This document shows positions 12,353 to 23,077 of a stretch of DNA of 64,000 nt, in pieces. The stretch is from the NCBI RefSeq assembly GCF_016859285.1, contig NC_053402.1, positions 24,756,056 through 24,820,055 of the forward strand. Reading direction: 5' to 3'. Source of the DNA: Xiphias gladius. Taxonomy: Eukaryota; Chordata; Actinopteri; Istiophoriformes; Xiphiidae. Made by a program: the position numbers and the translations under genes. Under the pieces are notes generated by a model. The model did no database searches, was not told the origin of the DNA, and saw nothing but the letters and a program-made list of their open reading frames with translations. The number at the start of each line of letters is the position of its first letter. The first letter of the stretch is position 1.

Positions 12353-15300
12353 TCACTTCTTCTTGTTCTCCTTGCAGGCGACCACATATCGCTGAGCCAC
12401 GTTAAGGGGGGGGGAGTAACCGTCGGCGTACGTTGTGTCCTCAAACAGCACTGAGTAGTCGTCCTGAGGCTGTGGACAGACAAACGCTAAAGTTAGAGGC
12501 TGCAGCTTTGCAACGGTGATGATTTGGTTTCAGCAGCAGTGAGTCAGAATTTGAGAGCATGACGTGTACGCTCGCTCATTTCAACAGGCTGCTCGTCGGC
12601 CGCATCATCGGTGCCGCGAACGAACGAAACGGAAAATAAACACACGCGGGTAACTGATATGGAAAGCGATGGGCCTCACAGACACCAGTGGGTAATCAGT
12701 ATCTGATTGGTCCCATCTGTGATCTGTATCGGCTCTAAAATCCCGATTGCCTTCCTCTGCTTGATATCGGAGACGCCTTCACGCACAGTCGGGTCTGTTC
12801 CTGAACTCTGCGATGCCGCCTGACTCGGCCGCTCAGAGATCGGCGTGGCCACAGCAGAGCCTTTTGCTCCGGCCGGGAAGTCGCATCTAAAACTACCCCT
12901 GAGCTGTGAGCAGATCCTCACCCTGTGCGGTGGGGTGTGGATGAGGGCCCGGTAGAAGCAGGTGGTCTGGGGGTAGAGGGCCAGCACCAGCTGGTCCTTA
13001 CTGAACAGGGCCTCCGGATCCGTCTCTGGGTTGGCCTTCCACTGAGGCAGAGGGATGATCCGCCGTCTGCTCAGAGTGTGTCTCCTGATCACACAAACAC
13101 ACACAGTTACACAGAGACGTTTGAGATACCAGATTTGTTCAGTGTCTGAGTGAGGAAGACGAGGGTCTGGTGATGGTCTACGTTTTTCTTCTTCTTATCA
13201 AATCTCATGTACAGACTGAAACCGACACTGAACTACTCGTGTATATCAAAGCCTGATACACTCACCACAGCACCAAATGTGGATTCATCCGCCGCTGAAA
13301 ATAGTCCCCAACAAATGCTCTATAAATTTCCTCCTGTTTGTTTGATTAAAAACTACAGTGAGCAGCTGTTTTAGGAAAATTGCTGAGACTTTCTTAAAAA
13401 GGAAACTATTTATATTAGTGAGGAGTTTTTTGAGATTTACGTCTCCAGTGGGAACCAATGAGCTCGGAGCTGAGAGACACAGACGGAGGAGGGAAGGTGT
13501 TGTGGGACGGACTAACACTACTGGTTTGAGTCTGAACGTGAAATTTGTTGACAAGACAAATATAGAACAATGCCAACGTTACCCTCTAAGACAGTGCACC
13601 TCCATCAGTGTACGGGAACAAAACTTTTCCTTTTTTCACAGAATCTTTCTCCCTTCGGTTCATCTCCAGAAGATGCTGTGGCTTTAGGAGGAGTTAACAC
13701 TGGCACCGTGTCTTGTTAAACGACGGTCGGGCTCAGCGACCGTGTGCAGCTTCCTGACGTCCTCACAGTGAGGTTGCCAGGTTTGGTACCATCTAGCTGT
13801 GTCCTCCTGTTCCAGTCTTTATGCTAAGACTGACTAACCTGTTCAAAGACCGTTAACAACTTTAACTCCTCCTGTGGACGCCCATGAGTGGACCCATGGT
13901 AAAAGACAGTTGTAATAATATCAAATAGGTCTTAGGCAGAGTTAGAGCTAATACTGCACATTAATAAAACCTTTAAAATGTCCTTGTATCTGCCTGCAAC
14001 TGCATGAACGGTGTGTTATAAATAATTTATTAGATATTTATACGCTGAAGAAGTGACCCAAGGAAATAAAATGGTGATGTGGGAAAAAGAGGAAAGACAG
14101 AGGAGGACGACATGAGGACAGTGATAGAGGCAGGAGGCAAAAACTGAGACACAGAAATCAGAGAAGACTAAATGTCAGAGATGGAGAACGTGAAGCTATT
14201 AAAAAGAACTCACTCTTTGCCCTCTTCGTCAATGTCGTCCACTTCATATCTGGAGGGAGAAGTGATGACAAGTCAGATCTGTTAGAGAACATTCTGCTGA
14301 TTTCCTGAGAGTCCACATGTTCTTCATATTCGGTCCAGCCGTGATTTGGACGTCTTACGGTGTGGGGACAAAGGTATGGTGTGTGTGTGTGTGTGTGTGT
14401 GCGTGTGCGTTTGAACTGTGTGACGTTCTCACTTGTTGGTGGAGTGGCTGTAGCTGACCACCTCAGCCAGGATCCACTGCTCGTCTCCGTCCGCAGTTTT
14501 GACCCTCGCTGCCACTTTGTCGCCCTGTTTGGCCACGTAGTCGCTGCTGGCCGGAGTCGCCCCGCACAGAGGAGGGGGGCTGCGGGTGGTGAACACAGAG
14601 GACCACACATTTTACGAGTCTTTCTGCATCATTCGAGTTCTTCGGCTGTTTGCACACAAGTTGTTTTTTTTAGGATTTCAGTGAGTGCGAGTGCAGAGCA
14701 GCATCTCTACAAAGGGGCAGGAAAAAATATCTTCCATCTGTCAGAGCAGCTTGTCTGTGGAGCAGGTTTCGCCTCGACTTAAAAAGTTCAAATACGCAAC
14801 ATTTGGTCACCAGAACTCTTTCAAAAGCCCCCAGCTGAAGAGAGAAAACACTCCTAAACAAGTATTTCTGCACTGACTGTACCTGAACAGGTGAGGATGA
14901 ACCAGTTTAGTTCACTCATCACTTTCATCTGATCAGCAGTAATGGATCAGGTGTGTCCTCTACATTAATACATGTGGAAAATTCTGCATTCTTCTCCATC
15001 TTATTTTTTGGTTTTGGTGACTAACTACTAACTCGAGTTGAGGAAACACCTGCACCGGTGACAGACGGGGACCAGAAACCTGGGTCAGGTGTTTACAGGC
15101 CACAGTATCCCGGTTTCTATTAGAGCTCTGCTGGTAGTGTATTCAGGCCTTGGAAAACTCCTCAGCTGGGAATCTTTTGAGGTTGGATGAGTGGCAGCTA
15201 CCTCTCCCCCGGCTTTCCGATCCACAGAGGGAGCGTCATGGCCGACTGCTGGAGGAGCGTCATCAGGACCCCGCGCCTCATCGTCTTCCTTGGAGGGTCG

Positions 15301-16150
15301 CTGTCGCCGTAAACTCCTGCCATCTTAGCAGCTGCAAAAAAAAAAAAAAAAAAAGATATTTCGTATATTAAAAAAATATTGAAAAACAAAAAGTTACCAA
15401 TTCATCAGTATGATATAAGGGTTCATACCTATCCTCCTCTCCTCCAACAAAGACTTGATTTCTGCAATTTTATCAAGAGCATGGCGCAGAATGCTGTGGG
15501 GGAGAAAAGAAAAAACAAGTGAACAAGACAATATCATCCCTATCAGGATTATAAAGAAACATCAGACAGTGGTTAACGCATGTCCGTGCGGTGGCGGTAG
15601 TGTTCAAAGAGAGCAAGTGTGTGGCCACTCACCTACACTCTGCCTCGGCATCTGCTTTGGCTGTGGTGTACAGACCCCTCAGCTTGGTCCGGTAGTATGG
15701 AGAGGCTGAGGAGACAGGGGACATGAACTGGGAGTCATACAGAATACCGTGGCAGCCACTCATACATAGTTAGAATAGCTAAATAGGAAAGACAGAAACA
15801 ACCGTGTATTTGGTGTGAGGATTGTCAATCTGTCACACAGTGTCTGGAAATGGAAAACGTATTAACGATGTAATGACTGACTTTTGTTTTCCGTCTGCAT
15901 CCTCTCGTGTGTTTTCTGAATGTTGAGTAGATTGTGTTCGCTGCGTGACCTCTCCTCCTGAAAAGGGGATTATTGATGAACTGACATGAGCTGACGGAGG
16001 CAGCATCCTACCCTGAGGCCATGTAAAAACGTGACGTGACAGCACCCCCACCCATAACCTCAACAGCTGATGCTTCTGCCTTACCTGGGTCTGTTTGATG
16101 AGCTGGTGGAGCTCTGTGAGCAGCCCGGCAATCTTGGTATCAGCTGACAT
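12353..16150 (-). CDS. sgf29: SAGA-associated factor 29 (SGF29/CCDC101), complete, 9 coding exons
   Basis: Coding exons: 16150-16085, 15957-15882, 15705-15633, 15493-15429, 15331-15202, 14579-14433, 14249-14214, 13084-12922, 12469-12353. Phases agree throughout, giving 873 bases and 290 aa (human 293). The N-terminal part is a helical/coiled-coil region (IAGLLTELHQLIKQTQ onward) that anchors the protein in the SAGA/ATAC histone acetyltransferase module. Residues about 150-288 form the tandem Tudor domain that binds H3K4me2/3. The family's key reader residues are all present at a constant offset of -3 from human: D191 and D193 (VDDIDEE), Y235 and Y242 (YPQTTCFY), F261 (VLFEDT). The protein ends in a Lys-rich tail. 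The ATG at 16150 is the first one after the apparent acceptor. The human protein has three extra residues here, so the exact N-terminus is the least certain part. Confidence 0.95.
13160..13690. repeat. Dispersed repeat, copy related to 55440-55790 (intron 7/8 region of sgf29)
   Basis: Words such as tatcaaagcctgatac, gctgaaaatagtcccc and cagtgagcagctg recur in the same order at 55440-55790. On the minus strand both copies also share the peptide GTIFSGG within a longer alignable frame, suggesting a decayed mobile element. It lies in the intron between the two last coding exons upstream of 13084. Family not recognised. Confidence 0.65.
13700..13870. repeat. Dispersed short repeat ('ccagtctttatgctaag' family)
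   Basis: Contains cagtctttatgctaag followed by alternating taac/ctga words, a string I recognise from many teleost intergenic regions. A related copy lies at 31330-31440. Confidence 0.45.
14379..14410. repeat. (GT)n microsatellite in sgf29 intron
   Basis: About eleven GT units, then GCGTGTGCGT. It lies just outside the exon ending at 14433. Confidence 0.9.
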
Positions 16151-16559
16151 ATCCGCACCTTTTAGATTTTCACATTAGGTTAAGAGTCTTGTTGCAACAG
16201 CGTTGATACATACAAATCTCGTTGGAAAATCTGTCGATTTAAAGGCAAGGGGCGCTGTTTTTGCTGGAAACATGACTGGAACCAGTTCGTAAGAGCACAA
16301 ACCAAATGGTGATAATTTTACCAAAGTCTTAAAACTGTGCACCCGAAGAAAGCCGAGTCAATAAGTGGATTTAAGAAGTTTCAATCAATGCTCAATCAGG
16401 TTATTTGGGTTTTCTGAAAAACAGACAATGTCTGAATTGACGGATTTCTGAAGGGAGTTCGGCTTTAAACTTCTCCGATTGCGGAAAAAAGGGCTCATAT
16501 TGAGGCTGCAACCACAACTGTGACACTTTGGGCGGAAAAAACGCGTAACCCTGTTTCGT

Positions 16560-17060
16560 ACGTTCGTCTTAAATGCTAACTTTACGTTGAAGGTGGAAAT
16601 GGACGAGGTTTGATAACGTTACAGCCGCTGAAGTGCTCGTTAACTCGGTTAGCAACTGGCTGGTTTCGCTAACGTTAGCCGGGTTTGTGGCTAAACCGTG
16701 AGATCTGTGCTCGGGCAACAAAAACCCCGACACCGCATACTTCCTGTCTGATAGCGCAATATAGACGATATGCGTGTTTCCCCCCCCTTGGCGCACTCTG
16801 TGAGGCTTCTTACCGTGGTAGCTTCTCTGTTTATTTATTGTCGCTCCGCTAGCTACACGGAGTAGGGCTCCTTCTTCTCCGGCGCCGACGCGAGCCGGTA
16901 AACCGCCCTTGCTGTGCACACCGCCGCCACCTGGGGGGGAGCGGAGCAGCGGGTGTGGCGTAGGACACCGGTTGGAGGTCCAGTCTTCGCCCGTGTGTCT
17001 GTGTCAGCGGGGTCACAGAAACACGACTGCACTTGGCGGAGGGATGGGACGCGGACCAGG
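16560..17060 (-). promoter_or_regulatory. CpG-rich promoter region of sgf29
   Basis: CpG-dense sequence spans the probable first exon and its upstream flank. No TATA box is seen. Several Alu-free GC words such as ggcgccgacgcg occur. Assignment to sgf29 rests on position and strand. Confidence 0.4.
16814..16905 (-). other. Probable 5' noncoding exon of sgf29
   Basis: A minus-strand segment in CpG-rich sequence ends in CACG followed by GTAAGA, a strong donor, at 16814/16813. It has no ATG. It would splice to an acceptor AG at 16160-16159, eight bases before the sgf29 start codon. That acceptor has a poor polypyrimidine tract, so the joining is inferred. The right edge (transcription start) is approximate. 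Confidence 0.45.
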
Positions 17061-17819
17061 GAAGACCCCGTTAACGTTTCTGGGCCAGATCCGGATCATT
17101 TACTATGAATTTGACAGGGTTTTTTTTCCTCCTTAGGCTGGTGTGTGTTGTGCGACGTCGGCCTTGGTCGAGGTCTGCGCCCTGCTGGCCTGCCCGTCCC
17201 GTACTAACGCCTCATAAACCATTTACCAGTGCTTTATAGATCAGTGATAAGCCCTCGGGAAGAACCCCCTTAAAAATCCATTCATAAACTGATTATTAGC
17301 ACTTGCAGGCTCTGCCCTGCTCCACCTTGCGCACAGCCTTTGACTCACCGCGGGTCTGATCGTCCAGACGTCGAGAGAACAGCGGGGTACGTGTGAAACG
17401 TGGATCCTGCACTTTGCACGTGGTCTGTCTCGCGCTGCACGGCCTGTGCCAGGTGTCGTCCCGCAACCGGGACCAGAGGGCCAGTGGAATTAACGACCGA
17501 CATCTGCTCTGGGTTGACGGCCACGCCCACGTCGGAGGCCGCCGTTTATGACCTGTTTATCCGTGATTTTAAACAATTCGGGAGAAGTCGGGCGGTGCGT
17601 CTTTAAATCGGGTGATTGTTGTTAGAGCCTGTTTTAAACCGGGTTAAAATGGACGGCGTGAGCGGGGAGATGAAGGAGAGTGTGTTTACCCGGAGCTGCA
17701 GAGGTGGTTAATATTCACCAGTGCAAACAGTGAACTCGAGCCATAAAGCTGCACGAAATCTTATCTGGAACCGGCTTTCAGCTGCCGCGCTTGCACGTCC
17801 GAGATGTGCGTGTGCACGC

Positions 17820-17873
17820 CTGAAACGTGCTTGTGCGCGTGCAGGTCTGAAACGTGCTTGTGCGCGTGTTCCT
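17820..17873. repeat. 27-bp tandem duplication
   Basis: Two near-identical units beginning ctgaaacgtgcttgtgcgcg lie head to tail. Confidence 0.75.
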
Positions 17874-18201
17874 GCACAGGCAGACGTGGGGACAGGCTGT
17901 GACAGCCCGGACACGTTGGCTCACATTTCTGCAAATATTTACTGTACTGAGTGTCGCGAGCCGGCGAGGAGGAGGAGGCGGAAACGAGACCGTGAAACCG
18001 GCAGGTTAACGAGTCGGCCCAGATCGGGACAACGACCCCCCCTGCTCTGTTTTTCACGGCTGGCAGAGGCGAGCGGGGAGCGGGGCTGGTCCCTCGGCTT
18101 GTTGGCGCTCCCCTCCGGGACCGAGGGCGCCGACTCGCCGGGATGTGCCCGCAGCCCGGTTTCCGTTTCCCCTCCCTCTCAGCAGCGACGTCCTCGTCAC
18201 G

Positions 18202-18255
18202 CGCCTTCCCGCCCGTGAACGGTCAGCGACGTGACCGTTCACGGGCGGGAAGGCG
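18202..18255. repeat. Perfect 24-bp inverted repeat with 6-nt spacer
   Basis: The left arm 18202-18225 (begins cgccttcccgcccgtg, ends acggtca) is the exact reverse complement of 18232-18255. The spacer is gcgacg. The GC-rich arms would form a very stable hairpin or cruciform. It is not a terminator of any gene seen here. Confidence 0.95.
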
Positions 18256-19879
18256 GGAACCTTCCAGACGCGAGGAGGAGTCTCCGCGGGAGGAGCAGGG
18301 TCACAGCTGCTGGGTCTTTTTGTTTTTTACGGTAAAAAAAATAAATAAAACCAAAACAAACAAATAAAACCCAGACGCTCGATGGTCTCCGCGTGGTGCG
18401 GCCGAGCTGGGACACGTGGTGGGTCACTGATAAACACCAGGGCGTCGCTTTCCCCTTTAACTCGTGATTGAATGACGGGGTTTTCGAGATGCTGCGTTCA
18501 AGGCGCCCGTCACACGTGCCCCACCGAAAACCCGTCTGTGAACTTGGCTCCTCGGTGAAGGCTTCGTGCCCCCCTGGCCCTGTCCGGGCCCTGGCCTCAG
18601 AGTAGACCCTGGAAACCTCTGGAATCGGCACCAAGCTGTTTGCTGGGCCCCGATAAGTTTTAATAGCAGGATTTGAATTACAAAGCTGAATGTACAGCGG
18701 CCTCAGAGTCCGTAATGATGCCCCTGATAATGACCCTGGTCTGATGCCCCAGTTCCTCCCCCTAGCACTGAATCCACGGCTGCTCAAACTGAGACCAGGT
18801 CTTTCAGCAGCAGAATCTTTCATCTGGGAGGTTTCATATTTATCAGTTTACATGTATAGATTTTACATTTCCACATGAGATATCAGCAGATCTCCCTGTC
18901 ATTCGTTCTTGTCTTTCCCTCCTTTTACTTTCCTTTCTGGGTTCTGTCCTTACTTCTTTCATTTTTTTCACTCTTCTTTTCCTCTGTCCTTCATTTCTTC
19001 TTTCTTAAACTGATCTGAGGGCAGTAAATCCCCAAAACGGGAAAGTAAGAGATTTTCTGCCTCGCAGTGAAGCTAAACTTTCCCTTGTTTGGATGAACTA
19101 GTTTCACGTAAGGCTCTGCATGTGCCGGAGCTTTCAACCCCATCACATGGACCTCATCAGAAGATTTAAGTTTTCTCAGTTGCCGTGGAAATGTAGATGT
19201 TCAAACTTTCCATGATTCCGAGCAACATTTCCATCTTTTTCTGCTGATGAGAACCATGTGATGTGGTCCAAAGCGCCGGGACAGGACACGGAGCGGAGAT
19301 TGTTTCTCCGTTTTCCAAGGTCAAGAATTACCGTCAAACTCAACTTCCCTTTTTTTTTCCACCACCACAACTTTCATCTTAACCTTCGAAACCTGAGGGA
19401 GAGTTATTGCGGACAACGGTTCACTTCTTCTGAAGTAAACCTACGAACGCGGGCCCTTTCCAGAGCATTTTTCCAAAGTAGTAAACACCGTTTGTCTTCC
19501 AGCTCTGCTTGGCAACGCAGTCGCAATAGCAGAGGCAGTGACTAAAACTCATGGCTCACTGTAGCAGCCGAAGCATATTTTAACCTTGGATGATGGAGGA
19601 AGTCGGGCGCCTGTAATTAGAGCATGATGATGGGAGGATGAGTGGGGCTCGAATTCGGAGAGTGAAATGACGTTTCCCCTCTGCTGTTATAAACTGCGTT
19701 TGTGTTTAGAGCTGCACCAGGAAACATTTTCTTGTGAAAAAATTCACTTGTGTCATCAGGCTAAACATGTGATGTAACAATGTCCACAAAATGTCGACTC
19801 TGTTTGCCTGCAGACGTCTGATAAACCATCTGCACGGCTTTGCTTCACTTCCGGCACATTTTGTTTATGTCTTTGGATT

Positions 19880-20345
19880 ACGAAATTTTGACACAGCAAT
19901 TCTACGGCTAAAATCTGCAACAGAGAACAGTTTGTTAGGATGGAGGGTTGCCATTCTCATAAGAGCACAGTTGCAGCGTGGTGCGCCCCAGGGCTCCATT
20001 CTCGGGCCACTATTATTCCCCATTTACATAACTGGCTGACCAGACGTGTAGTTTCTCCCATAATGTTTGCAGATTAAGATTTTTTTTTCAGTAACAAAAA
20101 GAGGTATTGAAAAAACTCAACGAGACCTCACTTGAGAACAATGTTATGCCTCAAGGCGAGGCATCTAAGCGCCTAATCGATGAGAACTTGAGTTGGAGAA
20201 AACACATTGATTCTGTCAGTAACCAAACCTATTAGTATAATTAGGAAATTAAGTTATTCCGAGGACAAACTATGTCATCATACCCTTTCATTATTCTTTA
20301 ATCTATCCTCATCCCTCCTTTTGCAGCATAGTCTGGGCATTTCCA
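19880..20345 (+). mobile_element. LINE remnant A: reverse transcriptase fragment, L2-like
   Basis: Translated pieces match conserved reverse transcriptase blocks: GAPQGSILGPLLFPIYI (expected GVPQGS.LGPLLF) near 19990-20030 and IDENLSWRKHIDSVS near 20177-20220, a typical block of L2-type LINEs. Between them, frameshifts and stops break the frame and the catalytic YADD block is not seen. A dead fragment. The clade is assigned by motif only. Confidence 0.6.
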
Positions 20346-20419
20346 CACTTTGTCAGGGTTGCAACCCACTCAAATATTTGCTCCTCATCAGCTCCTCCGG
20401 AGGGTTTGCTCACATTATC

Positions 20420-21310
20420 CGGGCATCACGCTGCTCATCCTCACAGGCAAAGCTTATGCCAGGGTGCCGGAGAGGAGGCTCCGACCAATCATCGAAACCC
20501 AGATTCAGGAGGAGCAATGTGGATTCTGTCCTGGCCGACGGACACTGGACCATCCCATCTACATGTGCTTTTTGGAGTTGCAGAGGGCACACGATCGGGT
20601 CCCTCGGGGAATCTTGTTTGGAGGTTATGTGGGAATACGGGATTCTGGAGCTGTTGCTATGAACCATATGGTCCCGATATAACTGGAGTGAGAGTTTCGT
20701 CAGTATTCACGGCAGGAAGTCAAACAGGTTTCCAGTGGGTTTTGTGTCTGTTTTTTTGCAGATAATGTGGTTCTGTTGGGTTCATTGGACCGTGACCTTC
20801 AGCATGCACCGGGGCGGTTTTCAGCGGCTGGGATGAGGGTCGGCAACTCCAAGTCTGAGGCCTTGGTTGTCTGCCGGAAAACGGTGGGTCGCTCCCTTCG
20901 GGTTGGGACGGAGCTCCTGCCCCAAGCGAAGGAGTTTTAAGTATCTCGGGGTCTTGTTCACAAGTGAGGGTAGGATGAAGCGTGACATTGACAGGTGGAT
21001 TGGAGTAGCGTCTGCAGGATTGGGGGTGTTTGTGGTGGATACAAGTGGCTGAAACGAGTTTCCTCCGTGGGGTGGCTGGGCTCAGCCTTAGAGACAGGGT
21101 GAGGAGCTCTGACATCCGCGGGGAGCTCGGATTAGAGCCGCTGCTCCTTCATGTCAAGAGATTATATATCTCATCTGGCCCGGGAACACCTTGGGATCCC
21201 CCAGGAGGAGCTGGAAAACCGTGCTTGGGAGAGGGAGGTCTGGGCTGCCTTAACCTGCTGCCACCGCGACCCCACTTCGGATATGCGGCAGGAAACGGGT
21301 GGATGTTATA
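20420..21310 (+). mobile_element. LINE remnant B: decayed 3' half of a second non-LTR retrotransposon
   Basis: Order of recognisable blocks: RLRPIIETQIQEEQCGF, PGRRTLDHP, HDRVPRG, then after an internal deletion DNVVLL (decayed YADD/ADDVVLL block), DRDLQHAPGRF, NSKSEALVVCRK, FKYLGVLFTSEGRM, SLRDRVRSSDIRGELG, SRDYISHLAREHLGIPQEE and WEREVW. This is the usual C-terminal order of a common teleost LINE. Several frameshifts and stops make it inactive. The same family's 3' end recurs in opposite orientation at 38969-39160. Confidence 0.8.
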
Positions 21311-22590
21311 AAGGTGTTCAGAGAGTGTTTTACAGCTTGAAAAATGTTTCATTTACTATTTTTCTTTAGTTAAAAAGACAAGACTTTGATTTAAACAAAG
21401 AACTCCTGTATGTGATTAAATAAAGAATGTCCTCTAGTTAAATTCAAATTCATTTTCTTCAGTTGGACACAAGGGTGATAAATTAGGTTCAACAAACCAG
21501 ACAGTCCCTTTGCACTTTTACCCTCAGATAAGTTCAGTCCAAAGTTTGTTTTACAGGAAAATATCACAGGGTGCTAAACGGCAACTAGATGACTGAGATG
21601 AGATGTCAACACCCAAGGTCTGGGCCGGTTTTAAGGGCAGGACTTCGAATCAGGTCGGGGCTGTGTGAAGGCCGCAGCTGCTGATAAACAAAGAAAACAG
21701 AGTTGGCAGCGACTGTTTCAGAAGTGAAGGTCAGACTCCGCGGTGGAAATGCGGAGAGCCAAATCCAGTCCAGAGTCCACGTGCTAATAAACCGCCTTGA
21801 AAGCAGCACAGAACCGGATCATAAAGCAGAATTACTCAGTGTTTCCAGAAAGTGCAACCTGCCAAACTCCTCCGATTGATGTCTTTCATCGGGGTCGTAC
21901 CGTGGCTGCCACTGAGGACGCCGGGGCCTCGCGTTCACTCGAGTTTATCTTATATATCTTTTGGGTGAATTTGGGGGGGTTCGGAGGGGAGTCTACATTC
22001 CACCATTAAAACCTCCCACGTGGCCGATCCCAGTATTTTTTTGACTCAGTGTGTTTGAATGTTTACCGACTCTTTGGACGACAGACTAACAAATAAACAA
22101 ATTTAAAAACCGCTTCTCCGCCTCCGTGCTGGGAAATAAAGTTTGCAGGAAGTATAACTGAGCAGTTGACATATAAAATGGGACAAATCCAGAAAACATA
22201 AAAAGTAGAGACTATATTTTCGCTTTGCTTTCCAAAGGGAGGTGTGTTGGGGGGAGGTTCCTGACTTCAGTATTCCTAAAATCCTGACATTTATGTCTGA
22301 TTCCGAGCTAAAAACCTTGTTTTCTTCAAACAAGTGAAGAAACAGGCGGCGCGGCGGGAACATTTCCACCTGTTTGCGATAGAAATCCTCCTGTTTGAGG
22401 AAAAATTCTCTAGAGATTCACGTCTGTTAGCGAGGAAGGACGATGCGTGTGATATTACCGCGCTCGCATCGGGAGACACGAATGATCTCGATTCCGACCG
22501 AGAGCATCGGGGGCTTTTCTGCCCGCGGGACGGACACGGACTTTGGCGCAAACGGCCCGACGCCTCCTGCGCTCTCGGACCCTCTCTGGG
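21311..22590. other. Upstream flank of nupr1, no gene recognised
   Basis: No repeat family or exon recognised. The right end becomes CpG-rich and belongs to the nupr1 promoter. Confidence 0.45.
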
Positions 22591-22598
22591 GCAGAAAG

Positions 22599-22607
22599 TG
22601 ATGCAAC
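22599..22607 (+). promoter_or_regulatory. CARE / C/EBP-ATF composite element (TGATGCAAC) in the nupr1 promoter
   Basis: TGATGCAAC fits the TGATGNAAN consensus bound by ATF4 with C/EBP partners. It lies 54 bases upstream of the TATA box and 129 bases upstream of the ATG. Mammalian NUPR1 is a known stress and ATF4-responsive gene, so the site fits its biology. Binding here is inferred. Confidence 0.6.
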
Positions 22608-22660
22608 GTTTCTGCAGCAGGAGGAGGAGAGCCGGCGGGGGAGGAGCCGCGCGTCCCGGC

Positions 22661-22667
22661 TATAAAA
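22661..22667 (+). promoter_or_regulatory. TATA box of nupr1 (TATAAAA)
   Basis: TATAAAA in a GC-rich surround, 69 bases upstream of the nupr1 ATG. It predicts a start about 25-30 bases downstream, near 22690, and a short 5' UTR. Confidence 0.75.
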
Positions 22668-22735
22668 CCGCCCCGAGAAGCCCGGACACGAACAGCTTGT
22701 TTTTCTCACCCGGAGCGACTTCGGCGAAAACAAAC

Positions 22736-23077
22736 ATGAGTCACGTCGACGTGAAAAATCTCAAACCCACCAGCTTTGAGGACGAGTACTACGATGAATA
22801 CGAGTATTATAACTTGACCGACAAATATGCAGGTGAGGTCACTTTTTCGCAACTTGAACCTCGACTGAGTCCGGGTCACAAGCAGTTGGGTTTTTTTGTT
22901 TGTTTGTTTGTTTGTTTTGATTCGTTCGTGTGTTTTTTTAATGTTACAGAAGGCTCCGCTCGCAAAGGCAGGACAAAGAAGGAGGCCAGCGACAACACCA
23001 ACAGACACAACCCCGCTGGGCATGAGCGCAAGATCGTGGACAAACTGCAGAACAGCGAGAAGCGAGCCAAAGAGTGA
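22736..23077 (+). CDS. nupr1: Nuclear protein 1 (NUPR1/p8), stress-inducible transcriptional regulator
   Basis: Two coding exons, 22736-22832 and 22950-23077. The donor is GCAG|GTGAGG and the acceptor TTACAG after a T-rich tract. The product is 74 aa (human 82). The N-terminal half is acidic and tyrosine-rich (DEYYDEYEYYNLTDKY). The C-terminal half carries the family signature: basic RKGRTKKEA, then NTNRHNPAGHERK and KLQNSEKR. NUPR1 is a small, largely disordered, HMG-like chromatin and transcription cofactor induced by cell stress, with a bipartite basic nuclear localisation signal. The start is the first ATG after the predicted TATA-driven transcription start. The identity is clear from the basic domain. 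The N-terminus differs from mammals, as is usual for fish. Confidence 0.95.
   Translation: MSHVDVKNLKPTSFEDEYYDEYEYYNLTDKYAGEVTFSQLEPRLSPGHKQLGFFVCLFVCFDSFVCFFNVTEGSARKGRTKKEASDNTNRHNPAGHERKIVDKLQNSEKRAKE

Larger units (their letters stand above)
17061..19870. other. Intergenic between sgf29 and LINE remnants, no gene recognised
   Basis: The part at 17.6-18.3 kb is GC-rich. A plus-strand ATG near 17649 in gttaaaATGGACGGCG opens a 20-codon frame with no recognised similarity. The right part (18.9-19.5 kb) is CT-rich. The inverted repeat at 18202-18255 and the duplicated 27-mer at 17820-17873 are listed separately. Confidence 0.45.

Noticed and set aside
16569..16919. 116-codon minus-strand frame over the sgf29 promoter
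   Set aside because: It spans the probable noncoding first exon and its intron. The product is not SGF29 and has no recognised similarity.
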